A stretch of 64,000 bases of DNA from Henckelia pumila (lineage: Eukaryota; Streptophyta; Magnoliopsida; Lamiales; Gesneriaceae), in the NCBI RefSeq assembly GCF_033568475.1, contig NC_133123.1:6997001-7061000 (forward strand), in the 5' to 3' direction. Below are positions 49,311 through 60,984 of this stretch, in pieces. Under the pieces are notes generated by a model. That model searched no databases, had not been told where the DNA came from, and saw nothing but the letters and a program-made list of their open reading frames with translations. Each line of letters begins with the position of its first letter. Within the stretch, counting starts at the first letter, position 1. The translations under genes and the position numbers were made by a program.

Positions 49311-50420
49311 GCCTTTTCTTTACATGTAATTGTCCTAATAATGTATAATGACGTATATGTTTCATATATTTGAGTGGCCCCAAGTAATAAATAGCAATGT
49401 TTCGATCAACAAATGCGTTGCTTTTGCGTACAATGCAGATGATGGAGCTTGATTTGGTGCTGTGCACAAAACTATGTTGTACATGTAGAAGATCTAGATT
49501 AGTTTTGGTTGTGTGCATGCATTTAATTTTCACATGGAGAACCCCACACATATAATATATTGATGCACTAGCATCTCAATATTGACTAGCAAGGCATCAT
49601 CTCAAGATAAGAGTGTAAGGTCCTCATCGAGACAAATAATTTGATATGAAAAAAAGTTGTAAAAGGGGACTTAGGTATGTATTGAATTCAAAATTAACTC
49701 TTTAGTCATCAACCAATGAGTAATCATAACTTTTGTATATCAAATTGAAAGTTGAAAATAAACATAGAAAAATATAATACACACTTCATCAACACAGAAC
49801 ATACAAAGTTCCCAAAAAACCCTTATTTAAATGCATTAGTTTGAAGTCATTACACTTCGTTTGGACAAATACTTTAAAATTATTTTTTATTGTTTTACAA
49901 ATGAAAAAAAATAAAAATATGTGTTTAGACAAAATTTCTAAAATTATTTTGAAAATTATTTTTGAAATATTGTTATCCAAATATAGTTTTCAAAGAACTA
50001 ATGAACATGTGTGTGTGGTTGTTTTTTATTATATATTTTTAGAAATGAAGGAATGTAAATAAAAATATATTGATTTTTAATTTTATAAAATATAGTTTTA
50101 TAGTTAAAAAGCAATAGGATGATATACAAATTTTAGAAACAAAATTTTCATTTTACCAAGATTTTAATAAAATAAAATAATTGTACAAATAGTTAATTAT
50201 TAGCGATAAATTGGTTTTTTAAAAAATAAATATAACATTAAATATAAAAACTGATCTATATACTTAGACTTAGACAAATGAAAAAAAAAATGTAGTTTAA
50301 ATGAGTCAAACTAATTGTGCTGCTCACTTATTGGCTAAATTTGCATCTTTTTTCATCCACGATTTATCGTGGAATGGTGTTTCGGGATATCTTTATTAGC
50401 CGCAAGAAGTGATCTATTCG

Positions 50421-50859
50421 AGCATCTCCAATGGAGCACCAAAATGGTGAAAAATGCATCATTTTGGTGCAAAATGAAGCTCCAACCCCATCCTTTCTAT
50501 TTTTTTAATTTTTTTAATTATTAATTATTATATTTATTTGTATTTTAAATAATAATTAATTTTTTTTATATAAATAAGAATTTAATATTTAAATTATTGT
50601 TTTAATAATTAAATATTAATAAAAAATTATTATAATAATTCATTTAATTTAATCAATATTAATTTAATATTTATTTATTTAAAATATATTTAAATAATAA
50701 TAATTAATATATGCAAAATAAAAGGAACATTCTGAGAATATTTTTTTTGGTGCAAGATTTGATGTAAATGAATTGAGAATGAATGTTGTATTTGGTGCAA
50801 AAATTGCGCTATTTTATTGAAAAACTTGCCCAAAAATGATTTTTTTGGTTGGAGATGGT
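50421..50859. mobile_element. MITE with AGCATCTCCAA ends
   Basis: 439 bases. The ends AGCATCTCCAA and TTGGAGATGGT are inverted; the duplication ATTCG flanks it (50416-50420, 50860-50864). The interior is almost pure A/T plus TTTTGGTGCAAAAT-type repeats. Confidence 0.75.
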
Positions 50860-51143
50860 ATTCGGACATTTTGGTTTATGTATTCTGTTTTACCATTAAT
50901 TTTTTTTTTTTTTAAAAAAACAAAACTGCTTTAATGCATGGAACTTTCTACCAAAAATATCCTATTAAATTATTTACAATAGTCAATAAATTGTATTTTA
51001 TCAGCAAATCGCCTGCTTGCTCCTACCCCATAGGACTGGATTCACAACCACTGGAGATCTCTGGGAATTAAGAATATCAAAGTTCATTGAGAGCGATATA
51101 TAACTAAAAAGAATTTGAGTGAGATTCTAGCTAGGTTCCTTTG

Positions 51144-52502
51144 ATGGAGAAAGAACAGGCCAAATTTCGAATCTTGGTGTTTCCATACTTGGCTTATTCC
51201 CATGTATATCCCTATTTCGAACTGTCCAAAAAGCTCTCAAACAGAAACTTCCACATATATTTTTGTTCTTCTGCGATCAATCTTGAATCCATCAAGAAAA
51301 CCCTGCAAGAATCACCCGAAGATTCCTCAATCGAACTTGTGGAACTTCACGTGCCACCCTCTCCTCAACTTCCCCCGGATCTGCACTCAACCAAGAACTT
51401 GCCTCCCGACATGACACTGACCCTTGTTCAAGCTTTCCAAATGTCAAGCTCTAGCTTCTCTGTTATCTTCAACAATCTGAAGCCTGATTTAGTGATTTAC
51501 GATTTCTTCCAACCATGGGTTCCAAAGCTTGCTGCATCCCAAGGTATTCCTTCGGTTTACTTTGCAACATCAGGAGCAGCGCCTTTTTCATATTTCCATC
51601 ATTTGTATACACATGGGAGTATTTCTACTTTCCCTTTTCAAGAAATATATCTCCTGGATCATGAAAAAGTCGATCTAAAGGCTCCGGTTAAGCTGGAAAT
51701 CAAAGATGCTGATCAAGACTTTGGATTTGGGGTATTTAAGTTGTCTAGTGAAATTGTTTTGATCAAGGGGTGTAAAGGGTTTGACGGGAAGTATATGGAT
51801 CATCTCTCTGTTTTGTGCCAAAAAGAAATTGTACCCACCGGACTATTAGTGCATGATTCCAAGGAAAATATTGAAGAAAACTCGGATATTCTGCAATGGC
51901 TAAGCAGAAAAGAGAGATTCTCAACTCTGTTCATTTGCTTTGGTAGTGAACACTTCTTGTCTAAGGATCAAATACATGAAATCTCAAAAGGGTTGGAACT
52001 ATGCAACGTGAATTTCATATGGGTTGTAAAATTTTCGGTTTCGGTTGAGGATAAGCGTGTCACCTTAGAAGAGGCACTGCCTCGAGGATTTCTTGAAAGG
52101 GTGAATGGGAGAGGGATAGTTGTGGAGGGATGGGTTCCACAAGCCAAGATTTTGTCTAATCCTAACACGGGCGCTTTTGCTAGCCATTGCGGTTGGAGCT
52201 CTGTAACAGAAAGCTTGTATTATAGTGTTCCTGTTATAGCCATGCCTCATAGATATGATCAGCCTATAAATGCCAGATTGGTCGTGGAGGCTGGTGTTGG
52301 AGTGGAGGTTGTGAAGGGGCAGGACGGTCTTTTTACAGGGGAAGAGATGTCGAAAGCCATCGGTATAGTTTTCGCGGAGAGGAGTGGTGAAGAAATGAGG
52401 ATCAAAGCAAGGAAATTGAGTGAGAAGATTAAAGAGGAAGAAGAACAAGAAGTGGATGAAGTGGCCAAGAAGATTTTGAGGCTTTGTTTGAAGAACAAGT
52501 AG
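51144..52502 (+). CDS. Family-1 UDP-glycosyltransferase, UGT94/91-like, copy 2
   Basis: Intronless, 452 residues from ATG 51144. Roughly three quarters identical to copy 1. His20 and Asp120 are kept; the PSPG box at 330-373 is WVPQ...HCGWSSVTES...YDQ, complete at 44 residues. It differs from copy 1 around residues 120-160 and in the PSPG tail (SVPVIAMPHRYDQ against GVPIIGMPIRFEQ), which lies near the donor and acceptor pockets, so a shifted substrate preference is possible. As for copy 1, a sugar-on-sugar transferase of specialised metabolism is likely by family, but the substrate is unknown. No sign of decay. Confidence 0.93.
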   Translation: MEKEQAKFRILVFPYLAYSHVYPYFELSKKLSNRNFHIYFCSSAINLESIKKTLQESPEDSSIELVELHVPPSPQLPPDLHSTKNLPPDMTLTLVQAFQMSSSSFSVIFNNLKPDLVIYDFFQPWVPKLAASQGIPSVYFATSGAAPFSYFHHLYTHGSISTFPFQEIYLLDHEKVDLKAPVKLEIKDADQDFGFGVFKLSSEIVLIKGCKGFDGKYMDHLSVLCQKEIVPTGLLVHDSKENIEENSDILQWLSRKERFSTLFICFGSEHFLSKDQIHEISKGLELCNVNFIWVVKFSVSVEDKRVTLEEALPRGFLERVNGRGIVVEGWVPQAKILSNPNTGAFASHCGWSSVTESLYYSVPVIAMPHRYDQPINARLVVEAGVGVEVVKGQDGLFTGEEMSKAIGIVFAERSGEEMRIKARKLSEKIKEEEEQEVDEVAKKILRLCLKNK

Positions 52503-53345
52503 CATCAACTTTCAACGAGTGACAGCTGAAGAATGTTGGAAAATTCAGTTTGATCTATGGTTGTTTTGGCTTTGTAATTGTTGGGACTTGATTCAATGAA
52601 ATGTGAAGGTTAATTTGTATACACACCCAAACTTCAGTTGTAGATTTCATGTGATATGTGAACCTATTTCTTTATAAAGAAACTAGCTATCGACGAACAC
52701 GCGTCATGTGTGAAATATAATGAACAAAAAATAAGGGGTAATGGGAGAACATAGGTCTTGGGACGAGAAGTTAAATTTAGACGATATTGTCATTCAATTA
52801 ATCAATTTTTTTTATCTACCAATAAAATTGAAGGATATTTTAGTATGCACATATAAATTATCAAATCAGTTTTTATATGAGGTTGAAGTTTTATTAAATA
52901 GTAAGATTATCACTTTGGTCTCCAATTAACATGTTCTTGGGAAATATATTTGTGTACAAGTGCAACGAAATGGGCCAGTTGCCTAATTTTTTCTCCTATA
53001 TTTTATTTGTGCCCAACTATTTTAATGTTTAGGGGGAACAATGAGATTGGATATAGTAATCATTTGGAAAGTATACAACCCATTTTCCTTCTTTTGTGGG
53101 CTCTGGCCCACAAATTCGCATGAGGCCCAAATCCATTTATACGGTTCCCAATCCCATAACTCCTGTGATCTTCCCACCAAATATGAACCAATCATTTGGA
53201 TGCTACCGCGATAGAGGCATTCAGCTCTCAGCAGTTTCACAATCGACAATTCTAATGGTTTTCTTCATTTCATGAACTTTCTTTAGCACAATGCTCTTTC
53301 TTGTACCAAATTTGTTCTGAAATTTCGGTTTCCGGAACCTAGAAA
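52503..53345. other. Spacer between UGT copy 2 and DVR
   Basis: UGT 3' UTR, a Helitron-like element at 52683-52906, then the DVR promoter and leader (about 52990-53345). Confidence 0.55.
52683..52906 (-). mobile_element. Short Helitron-like element
   Basis: Minus-strand element starting A^TC, ending CTAG^T, with a stem near the 3' end (ACACATGACGCGTGT). 224 bases; the insertion between A and T is canonical at both ends. Confidence 0.72.
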
Positions 53346-54617
53346 ATGTCAATTTACACCCCCTTCAACAGCAATGGACTCACACTTGTCTACTCAAAAA
53401 ATCTGAGCTATAGAGGGTGTTTAATCTCTCGCTTTGATAATCAATTTCAGGTAAACACTGTCCCGTATGCTTTCCCTTTTCCTCCTGTTTATTTCTCGCA
53501 TCCCTTTAAATTTGGGAGAAAAAGATGTAAACTTGTGACTGCTGTATCTACGTCTACCCCAGATGTTGAAACATCGCCCAAGGTTTCATTCAGGAGCAAA
53601 AAACCGAAAGATATTAATGTTTTGGTGGTGGGTTCAACGGGTTACATTGGGAAATTTGTGGTTAAAGAGTTAATTAAAAGAGGTTTCAATGTCATAGCCA
53701 TTGCTAGAGAAAGAAGTGGTACAAAAGGGAAGAATAGTAAAGAGGAAACTTTGGGGTTGCTAAATGGCGCGAATGTGTGCTTTTCGGATGTTACCAAGTT
53801 AGAATCTTTAGAGAAAAGCATTGAGAATCTTGGGATTTCTGTTGATGTTGTTGTCTCTTGCCTTGCTAGTAGAAATGGTGGAGTAAAGGACTCGTGGTTG
53901 ATTGATTATGAGGCAACAAAGAACAGTCTTGTTGCTGGTAGGAAGTTTGGTGCTTCACATTTTGTTTTGCTCTCTGCTATCTGTGTGCAAAAGCCCCTTC
54001 TCGAATTTCAACGTGCAAAGCTGAAATTCGAGGCCGAGTTGATGGAAGAAACCAAATCGGATGAGGGTTTCACATATAGTATAGTCAGGCCTACTGCATT
54101 TTTCAAGAGCTTGGCTGGCCAGGTAGACTTGGTTAAAGATGGGAAGCCTTATGTCATGTTTGGCGACGGAAAGTTATGTGCCTGCAAGCCGATCAGCGAG
54201 CAAGATTTAGCTTCGTTTATCACGGATTGCGTGTTGAATGAAGAACTGAGTAACCGGATTCTCCCCATTGGGGGACCGGGGGACGCATTGACACCATTGG
54301 AACAAGGGGAGATGCTGTTTAAGTTGTTAGGAAAGGAGCCTAAGTTTCTTAAAGTACCAATTCAGATAATGGATTTTGCTATAGGGGTTCTTGATTTTCT
54401 TGTGAAGGTGTTTCCTTCGCTCGAAGATGCAGCCGAGTTCGGGAAGATCGGAAGGTATTATGCAGCTGAGAGTATGCTGACCTGGGATCCTGAAACAGGA
54501 ACATATGATGCAGGGAAGACACCAAGTTATGGCAAAGACACTTTGGAAAAATTCTTTGAGAGGGTGCTGCGAGATGGAATGGCTGGCCAAGAGTTGGGGG
54601 AGCAAACCATTTTCTAG
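53346..54617 (+). CDS. DVR: Divinyl chlorophyllide a 8-vinyl-reductase, chloroplastic
   Basis: Intronless, 423 residues. The enzyme reduces the 8-vinyl group of divinyl (proto)chlorophyllide to ethyl with NADPH, a late step of chlorophyll synthesis in the chloroplast. About 75 Ser/Arg-rich, acid-poor residues form a transit peptide; the mature part is an atypical SDR (NmrA-like) with the dinucleotide motif GSTGYIG at residues 96-102, then [11 protein letters not shown] and [17 protein letters not shown], which are signatures I know from plant DVR (Arabidopsis PCB2, At5g18660). Length and lack of introns fit the family. No damage seen. It ends the conserved block with the kelch, glutaredoxin and lipase genes. 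Confidence 0.96.
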   Translation: MSIYTPFNSNGLTLVYSKNLSYRGCLISRFDNQFQVNTVPYAFPFPPVYFSHPFKFGRKRCKLVTAVSTSTPDVETSPKVSFRSKKPKDINVLVVGSTGYIGKFVVKELIKRGFNVIAIARERSGTKGKNSKEETLGLLNGANVCFSDVTKLESLEKSIENLGISVDVVVSCLASRNGGVKDSWLIDYEATKNSLVAGRKFGASHFVLLSAICVQKPLLEFQRAKLKFEAELMEETKSDEGFTYSIVRPTAFFKSLAGQVDLVKDGKPYVMFGDGKLCACKPISEQDLASFITDCVLNEELSNRILPIGGPGDALTPLEQGEMLFKLLGKEPKFLKVPIQIMDFAIGVLDFLVKVFPSLEDAAEFGKIGRYYAAESMLTWDPETGTYDAGKTPSYGKDTLEKFFERVLRDGMAGQELGEQTIF

Positions 54618-55187
54618 AAATTCTTTGGTGGTTGGCCTAAAAAATTCCCAAGAACTGAGTTTGCCTATCTGGTTTATGAATTCTGGAAAAAACATGGCTT
54701 TGTGTAATATAACTTGAGTGGTTCATTGTTTGGAAATGTGATTTTTGGCCCATTTGTGTAGACTTTCATTAAAACGAAGAGAAATATTAATGTATTAAGT
54801 TGAGTATTTGACATTTATTCATTAGGATCTTCTTCGACATTTATCCATTGCCACCCGAATTGCAATTAAAAAGGGAAAAAAATAATTTCAAAGCCTCAAA
54901 CTTAATAATTTTCGAGATTAGCACTCAACTTAATTATTTTAATTTAATAATTAGCATAATGTAATGTACATATGGGTGGTTCGGTACGATATACCGATTT
55001 TTTTATATTTTTTCGGTATACCAAAATACCAAAATTTCTCAAATCTTATACCGATACCGAAAATTGATACTGTACCGAAATTTTTGGTATATACGATTTT
55101 TTTTTTCCATTACGATATAGACGATATGACGACATTTCGATATTTTTTTCCAGCACGAAATGTACATCAGAAATCACAATATGATAT

Positions 55188-55685
55188 GCAAGGGCGGAGG
55201 CAGCCCGGGTGGCCCAAATTTTTTTAAATTTTTTTTATATGGCCCAAATTTTTAAAAATGAATTTTAAGTGTTATTTTTTGGGTTAATATTATGCTAGCC
55301 CGGGTAGCCCAATTAAAAAAATAAAATAGCTCACCTTTTAGTTCTCAAAATTAGTCCAAAAAAATAAAATAAAACAAAAAAATGAGTTTTTCTTCATGTC
55401 TATAATTGTTTTAGTGTCATATTCTTTACTCACAATCTTCTAAAATTCTCTGACATTATAATGCTCACAATTTTATAAAGTATATATCGACCAAAAAACG
55501 ATGAAATTTGTATATACGTTGAGAAATATTTAATATTTTTGCAATTAATTTTGAGGCGATTTTTCTTATTTTAAAAAAATTTACTCTTTTTTCTTCAAAA
55601 TCGGTATTCTTAGCTTACATGATTTTTTGATTTCTCGCTACAAAATTTTAGTCCGGACGAAGTTAAAATTCTGGCTCCGCCATTG
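55188..55685. mobile_element. Non-autonomous hAT element
   Basis: 498 bases. The ends CAAGGGCGGAGGCAG and CTGGCTCCGCCATTG are inverted (13 of 15). The 8-base duplications ATGATATG (55180-55187) and ATGATTTG (55686-55693) differ at one base. No transposase. Confidence 0.85.
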
Positions 55686-55857
55686 ATGATTTGTAAATAT
55701 TATTAAATCATAAGTATTAAATAACGATGAAAAAGCAACGTATGAAAATAATGAATGATTAATGTGCAACGCATAATGATTCGGGCATTCATCCATATGT
55801 TACTAAGTTATTGAATTAATTCTTATGGCATTGTTCTAAATATTTATAATCTTAACG

Positions 55858-55965
55858 CCAAATATCTTTTGGTTGGGTGATAAGAGTGAGATCTCACAAA
55901 CTATATGGTCTCGAGTTCAAATTTTATTTGTATGAACAATAGTTCGAAATTTTCGCCAATCTATT
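55858..55965 (+). mobile_element. Possible tRNA-derived SINE fragment
   Basis: GGTTGGGTGATAAG could be an A box and GAGTTCAAAT a B box about 35 bases on, in a sequence reading like a degraded tRNA. No target duplication found. Confidence 0.3.
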
Positions 55966-56693
55966 TTATTAAAAATATATATATCGTCGTATTTGAAATT
56001 CATATAAACGTCTAAATGGGCAACCTAATTATTCATCGCAACTGTGATTTCCAAATCCATAACTAAAGATCAAAATAAAAATCAACGGTGCAGAGTTGGT
56101 TTAACTAATCAAATCGAAAGGAAAGTACAAAATCAAAACTAACAAGATCAAAGAATCAAATTGCCATCATTCATTAGTTAAAAAGCACATGCAATGACCT
56201 CAATTATTTTTTCTATTTATAAAATTTCAAGTGTAATATTTTTTTTTTCAAAAATATAAAATTCTTCACTAAAAAAACAATTAAATATAATAACCGGTTC
56301 AACTTCTGATTACGACACGTAAATACATTCGACAAATTCTATACATCACTCAAAATTGTACGACACGTAAAAAGATTCGACAATTTCTATGCTACACCGA
56401 GTTGAGTGACGACATAACGGTTAACTTGGCCAAATAAGTAATCTATTTATTCTTTGTTTCTAATTCCACTTTGTTAACTCATGAAAGTTTTAGTATTGAA
56501 TGAATCAAACTATGACTTGTACAATTAATTGAAACTAATTTGTATTTATAATGACTTGATGAAAAATCCAGACACTAACTGTTTCTCTGCAGCAAATATT
56601 CTAACAGCTTTCTTGCTGAAACAATGGGCCACCCAACAAAGTGCTCTTCTTCCCTCTCTCACGCACCAATGCGTGTCTCTGAGTGCATGCACG

Positions 56694-56699
56694 TATAAA
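56694..56699 (+). promoter_or_regulatory. TATA box of the bHLH gene
   Basis: TATAAA about 45 bases before the ATG, implying a very short leader. Confidence 0.5.
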
Positions 56700-56742
56700 T
56701 TCCCCATTAAAGGGCAGATCAAAGTTCATTTCAGTGCGTGAA

Positions 56743-58261
56743 ATGGGCAGCAATGGTGAAACGCTGCTGCAATTGGAAGAAGAGGAAATCAGAAATCTGT
56801 TTCTGGGCATGATGGAAGGGTACAAGGACTCTGTGATCCCACCATTTTCTTATTTTTCACCAATTTCAATCAGTGAAAATGGGTCCGGTTCAAGAAAAGG
56901 AGATGGAGTCGAAGAGTCCATATGGGAAGAGGATGTAGTCAAGTTCAAGGAACGCAAAAGGAGAAAGCAAATGAACGATAAATTCTCTATTCTTCATTCT
57001 ACGGTGCCCAGGCTTTTCGAGATCTGTAAGGTAGATTCAGTTGCTTCATATATTTGGTTTGATACTATGAGCTAGATTCCTTTTTTTTGCGTATTCATCA
57101 TCTTTTCAATCGCGGGGTTTGGTCAATTCAGCTAGATTAGATGCGAGTGACCCATAGTGTGGAGAATTTTTCATTTGGCTGGATGATTATATTTGTAACC
57201 CGTGCTAATTTATCATCGATCAATTTTCCAGAGCCATATGCATGTTCACATACTCTGTTTTGTATGTATCTATCTTGGTATATACTCGATCCGTATTTAA
57301 ATTTTAATCAGTTGAATAGGTATTGATCAGTAATTATTGGTCGATCAATTTTTGTGAATTCTTGATTTCAATTCTCGAAAGTAGTCATAGCATCCTATAA
57401 GAACTCAGACTGCCGCATTGGTATAAATTTGGCCTGTTTCTGCACTTGATATCATGCACATTTTCTGTTCCTCGTCGATCCTGTATATGATACTTGCATA
57501 CATCGATGATATGATGTGAATTATGACGAATATTCGACGTGCATTAGAAGATACACTATCATGTAAGGAAAGCTACCCGAAAGATCGGTATTATCCCCGC
57601 GTGGAGGAGGCAACAATGCAATCCCTGTCTCTAATCAAGCTCACTATACAAGATATCTCTGTCCTGATGTACACTTGATACAAAGATTTTCTTGGGTTCC
57701 TTCTTGCTTATCTTTTTTCTTTAAAAAATTTGCAATTTTGAATCTTCTATAAGAATTGAGGATAGTAATTCTCGAACCTTGGATAGGACATTGCCTTTAA
57801 AATCCATTGAATAAGTTGATTGGCATACATAAATTTGTCTTCTTAATGTTTCTTTTGTAATGGATTTGCAGCCCTCAAGGGAAAAGATTATAGATGAAAC
57901 AGTGAAGTTCATTAATTCCCTTGAAGAAGAGATACACAGGCTAGAGAGTCTGAGGAAACAGCCAAGGCATGAATCAAAGGACGCAAAAAAGAGAGTTTTG
58001 TCAAAATGCACAAACCAGAACCCTGTCAATGTCACAGTATTCAATAATGCCACATTCCTCTCCATTGAAGTCCCGTTTAGACCTGGTTTGATGACTGATA
58101 TTGTAACTGTGTTGGATAAGCATCAAACTGAGATTTTGGAGGCAAGAGTTTCGGTTAACAGTCAAAACTTGTTGACATTCTCAGCCACATTAATGGTACC
58201 AAATCAGTATGGAAGCGACGTTGCCATTGGGAGGATGAAGGAAGAGCTTCTGCGGTTGTAG
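56743..58261 (+). CDS. bHLH transcription factor with ACT-like C-terminus
   Basis: Two exons, 56743-57030 and 57872-58261; 225 residues. Basic region and helix 1 at residues 66-93 (KERKRRKQMNDKFSIL), short loop, helix 2 from 97 (PSREKIIDETVKFINSLEEE) to about 122. The split falls in the loop, and the direct junction CK|PSRE keeps both helices. Glu70 and Arg74 of the E-box contact set are present, but the His expected at position 66 is Val, so binding to E-box variants rather than the G-box is more likely. Residues about 148-222 look like an ACT-like dimerisation fold, common in plant bHLHs. The target genes and subgroup name are not something I can assign. A single intron of 841 bases. Confidence 0.88.
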
Positions 58262-59326
58262 GTTTACCGTGGACAATATGGATCTTGATGGTGTTTCCTA
58301 TTTTTAACTAATGGATGATGATTCTTGGTTTCTTGACTGAATTTTGTGTATAATAAAGGTTATATTATAAGTGTGTATGAGGCTGAGATTTAGGTGAGTA
58401 TGAAGTCACTTGTATACACAATGTTTGCATCAAGTACAATCTTTTGAGGCTCCCTTTGTTCTCATTATACGACAGTTAAATGAGATGTCAACTTCTCAGG
58501 TAATGACTTACAATAAATGAAAATAAAAAATATAATCTATGTAGCTCCTATGATACTGTTAAAAGTTAAAGAAGAAGAAATTAGAAAATCAAAGAAAAGA
58601 ATATGTTTTTAAGGATTGAAAAATTAATGATTTCGTTCACTTCGGTTTTGTGATACAATCTTTTTTACGTTGAACATATTCTGGTTGATGATATGTCATT
58701 CATATATTTTTATGAATCTCACGTATCTGAATTAATTTTAGTTCATAAAATTTGATACTAAGATAATACTCTTTTGATAGTATGAACTCCACCACCCACC
58801 CATATTCCATATTATCAGGGATAATCATTATTCTCTCGTTCAAACAATTAATTTTCATACAGAGAATGCAACGGGATGCAAGAGAAATGAGAATGAAAGC
58901 GACCGACCAATAACATGCACGGAACTGGATCTTGAAAGAGGTCTTATCAATATTTTATAGTATGATATTGTATAAAATGCGATAGCTAATTATTTAATTA
59001 TTTGGTGTTAATGAATATATTCTTTTTTTACACATATTTTTCATTTTTCAATTACGAATTTTTCTGATAGAAATATTCATTACTATCAACACAAATATTG
59101 AAACCAAATGCATGTACATTTATATTTTTACCCTAATCAACATCGTCGAATGTTAATATATGCTAAATCAGAAATATTTCTCCTTTTATTCTAATATCAT
59201 CGAATCATCAACATCTACACAAATATTAATCACATACGATTTAATAATAGTATCACATGAATAGTATCACATGAAACAAATTATTCTTAGAAATTATTTT
59301 TTTTAAAAAAATTGAACATATATATA
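58262..59326. other. Spacer after the bHLH gene
   Basis: bHLH 3' UTR, then AT-rich sequence with no recognisable feature. Confidence 0.5.
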
Positions 59327-60175
59327 TGATACCCAGAGGAGGAAACCACTTCAACTCATCGATGACCCTAATATAAAAGGAACATCCCTAATCAACCAGA
59401 ACAGGGCCAGAAGCTCAGCTCGGGAGCTCGGAGCTTGGCCAAGCTCCCCCACCATAATTCCCAGCTCGGGTCGGGAGCTCAGCTCGGGAGCTCGGAGCTC
59501 GGCCAAACTCCCCCACCATAATTCCCAGCTCGGGTCGGGAGATCAGCTCGGGAGCTCGGAGCTCGGCCAAGCTCCCCCACCATAATTTCCTGCTAGGGTC
59601 GGGAGCTCAGCTCGGGAGCTGAGGGCTCAGCTCAGCCCCAATATTAGTAGGGAGTTAGCTTAGTAAATGGGTTCGACAACCTTGGTGAGCTAGTTAAGAT
59701 GTTAGGATCAATGTTTAGGGCGAGTTCAGGAGTTCAGTAATAACTCACTCACCCCTTTTCATATGACCCCCGGGGGAGCAGCAATATAGAGTCTTAGTGA
59801 TGACAGGTCAGCTCGGATAAAATGTACATGTCGATATTTTCACAGGTCAAGCTAGATTCAGACGAGATATCCGCCTATATATTCGGGATTGCAATCCCGG
59901 GATTCTCGGGTTCCTGATAAGGAAAGTAAGCGTAAGATTCGGAGTCCTCTCCTATAAATATCAGGTTCACTTTCATTATTTGGATCCTAATTTTCACTCG
60001 TGTACACACACCACTCTCTATATTTCGTTATCCTAGCATCTGACTTGAGCGTCGGAGAGGATACGTCGGAACACCTTCCGGCCCCCCTTTAACACTCTTG
60101 TTTGTGGTTTCAGGTCAGCAACAGGTCATCATTTATTGGATGAGTTTTTTTAGCGCGGCTAATTAGCTCATCCAA
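59327..60175 (+). repeat. LTR-like sequence upstream of the Gypsy fragment
   Basis: Starts TGATACCC, contains a TATAAATA (about 59953), a GAGCGTCGGAG word and a T-rich end typical of plant Gypsy LTRs. No partner LTR is in the window, so it may or may not belong to the element at 60985. Confidence 0.4.
59412..59625. repeat. 64-base tandem repeats rich in GAGCTC
   Basis: About three and a third copies at an exact 64-base spacing (unit starts 59412, 59476, 59540, 59604), each with AGCTCGGGAGCTCGGAGCT and CTCCCCCACCATAATT. GC-rich and full of SacI-like GAGCTC palindromes. Confidence 0.93.
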
Positions 60176-60984
60176 GAAGATCACTTTATTGAGGTATATC
60201 AATATATATAGAGAGAGAGAGAGAGAATAATCAATTTGTACTTAGCAAACAAAATAATAATAATAAAATTTCCATAAAGAATCAAGGATTTATATGCGCG
60301 AAACGAATCCACCTCGTACATATTTGTGATAACAAAATAAATCCATAAACACGTTTAATAGGAGTTTTTGTGCACACAAAAATATAAATTTTCGGACATA
60401 ATTTTATCGTTTTGGAAAATTATTAATCCATGAACAAGTTTAATAGAAGTTTTTGTCATACAAAAATACAAATTTTTGGATCGAATTTGATGTTTTGAAA
60501 AATGACGGATAAATTTATCCTAAATTTACATGCACTATCCAATGATGTATAAAAGTTGAAATTTATCGATATATATGAAGTCTAACTGAAAAAATTATAA
60601 ACCTCATATTTATCGATAAATCTCAATATTTAAATCTGTGTTAGATAGGATCTCGTTTACCAAAGATAGGGAAAAAAATTAAAAGAAAAAAATATGGAGG
60701 GGAAAATTGTTTTTTTAGTCTTGTATGCTTATCACTTTGCGATTTTGGCCATCTATATTTTCAAATTTCAGTTTTAGTCCGCTATCTTTATTTTTTTTTT
60801 GGCAATTTTAGTTATTTTTCTGATGTGACGCTGATGCGGCACTAATTCAGTGCCAATGTGGAGATGACGTGTATAGTGTCACGTAAGCATTTTCGAATAA
60901 AAAGGACTGAAATTGCCAAAAATCGAAACATGCAAAACTAAAACCTAGGAAACCAAAAGAGCTGCCTAAGATTCAACGAAAACA
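60176..60984. other. AT-rich stretch before the Gypsy coding part
   Basis: Includes a (GA)n run at about 60211-60227 and the inverted-end repeat at 60712-60943. No gene. Confidence 0.5.
60712..60943. mobile_element. Small element with TTTAGT...ACTAAAA inverted ends
   Basis: The left end TTTTAGTCTTGTATGC and right end GCAAAACTAAAACC are inverted, and both arms share GATTTTGGC/GCCAAAAATC words. The centre holds a TGACGCTGATGCGGCACT segment common to a dispersed plant repeat. About 230 bases. Confidence 0.55.

Larger units (their letters stand above)
48602..51143. other. Spacer between the two UGT genes
   Basis: Holds a duplicated 3'-flank segment (48625-48725 and 48998-49310), a MITE-like insert within the second copy, a MITE at 50421-50859, and the UGT copy 2 promoter (GATATATAACT near 51090). 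The rest is AT-rich and unexplained. Confidence 0.55.
54618..56742. other. Spacer between DVR and the bHLH gene
   Basis: DVR 3' UTR to about 54790; about 54970-55140 is a degraded repeat rich in CGGTATACC-type words; a hAT-like MITE at 55188-55685; a weak SINE-like stretch at 55858-55965; and the bHLH promoter with TATAAA at 56694-56699. Confidence 0.55.

Noticed and set aside
52065-52508. Antisense ORFs over the UGT genes
   Set aside because: They mirror the coding codons of the UGTs on the opposite strand.
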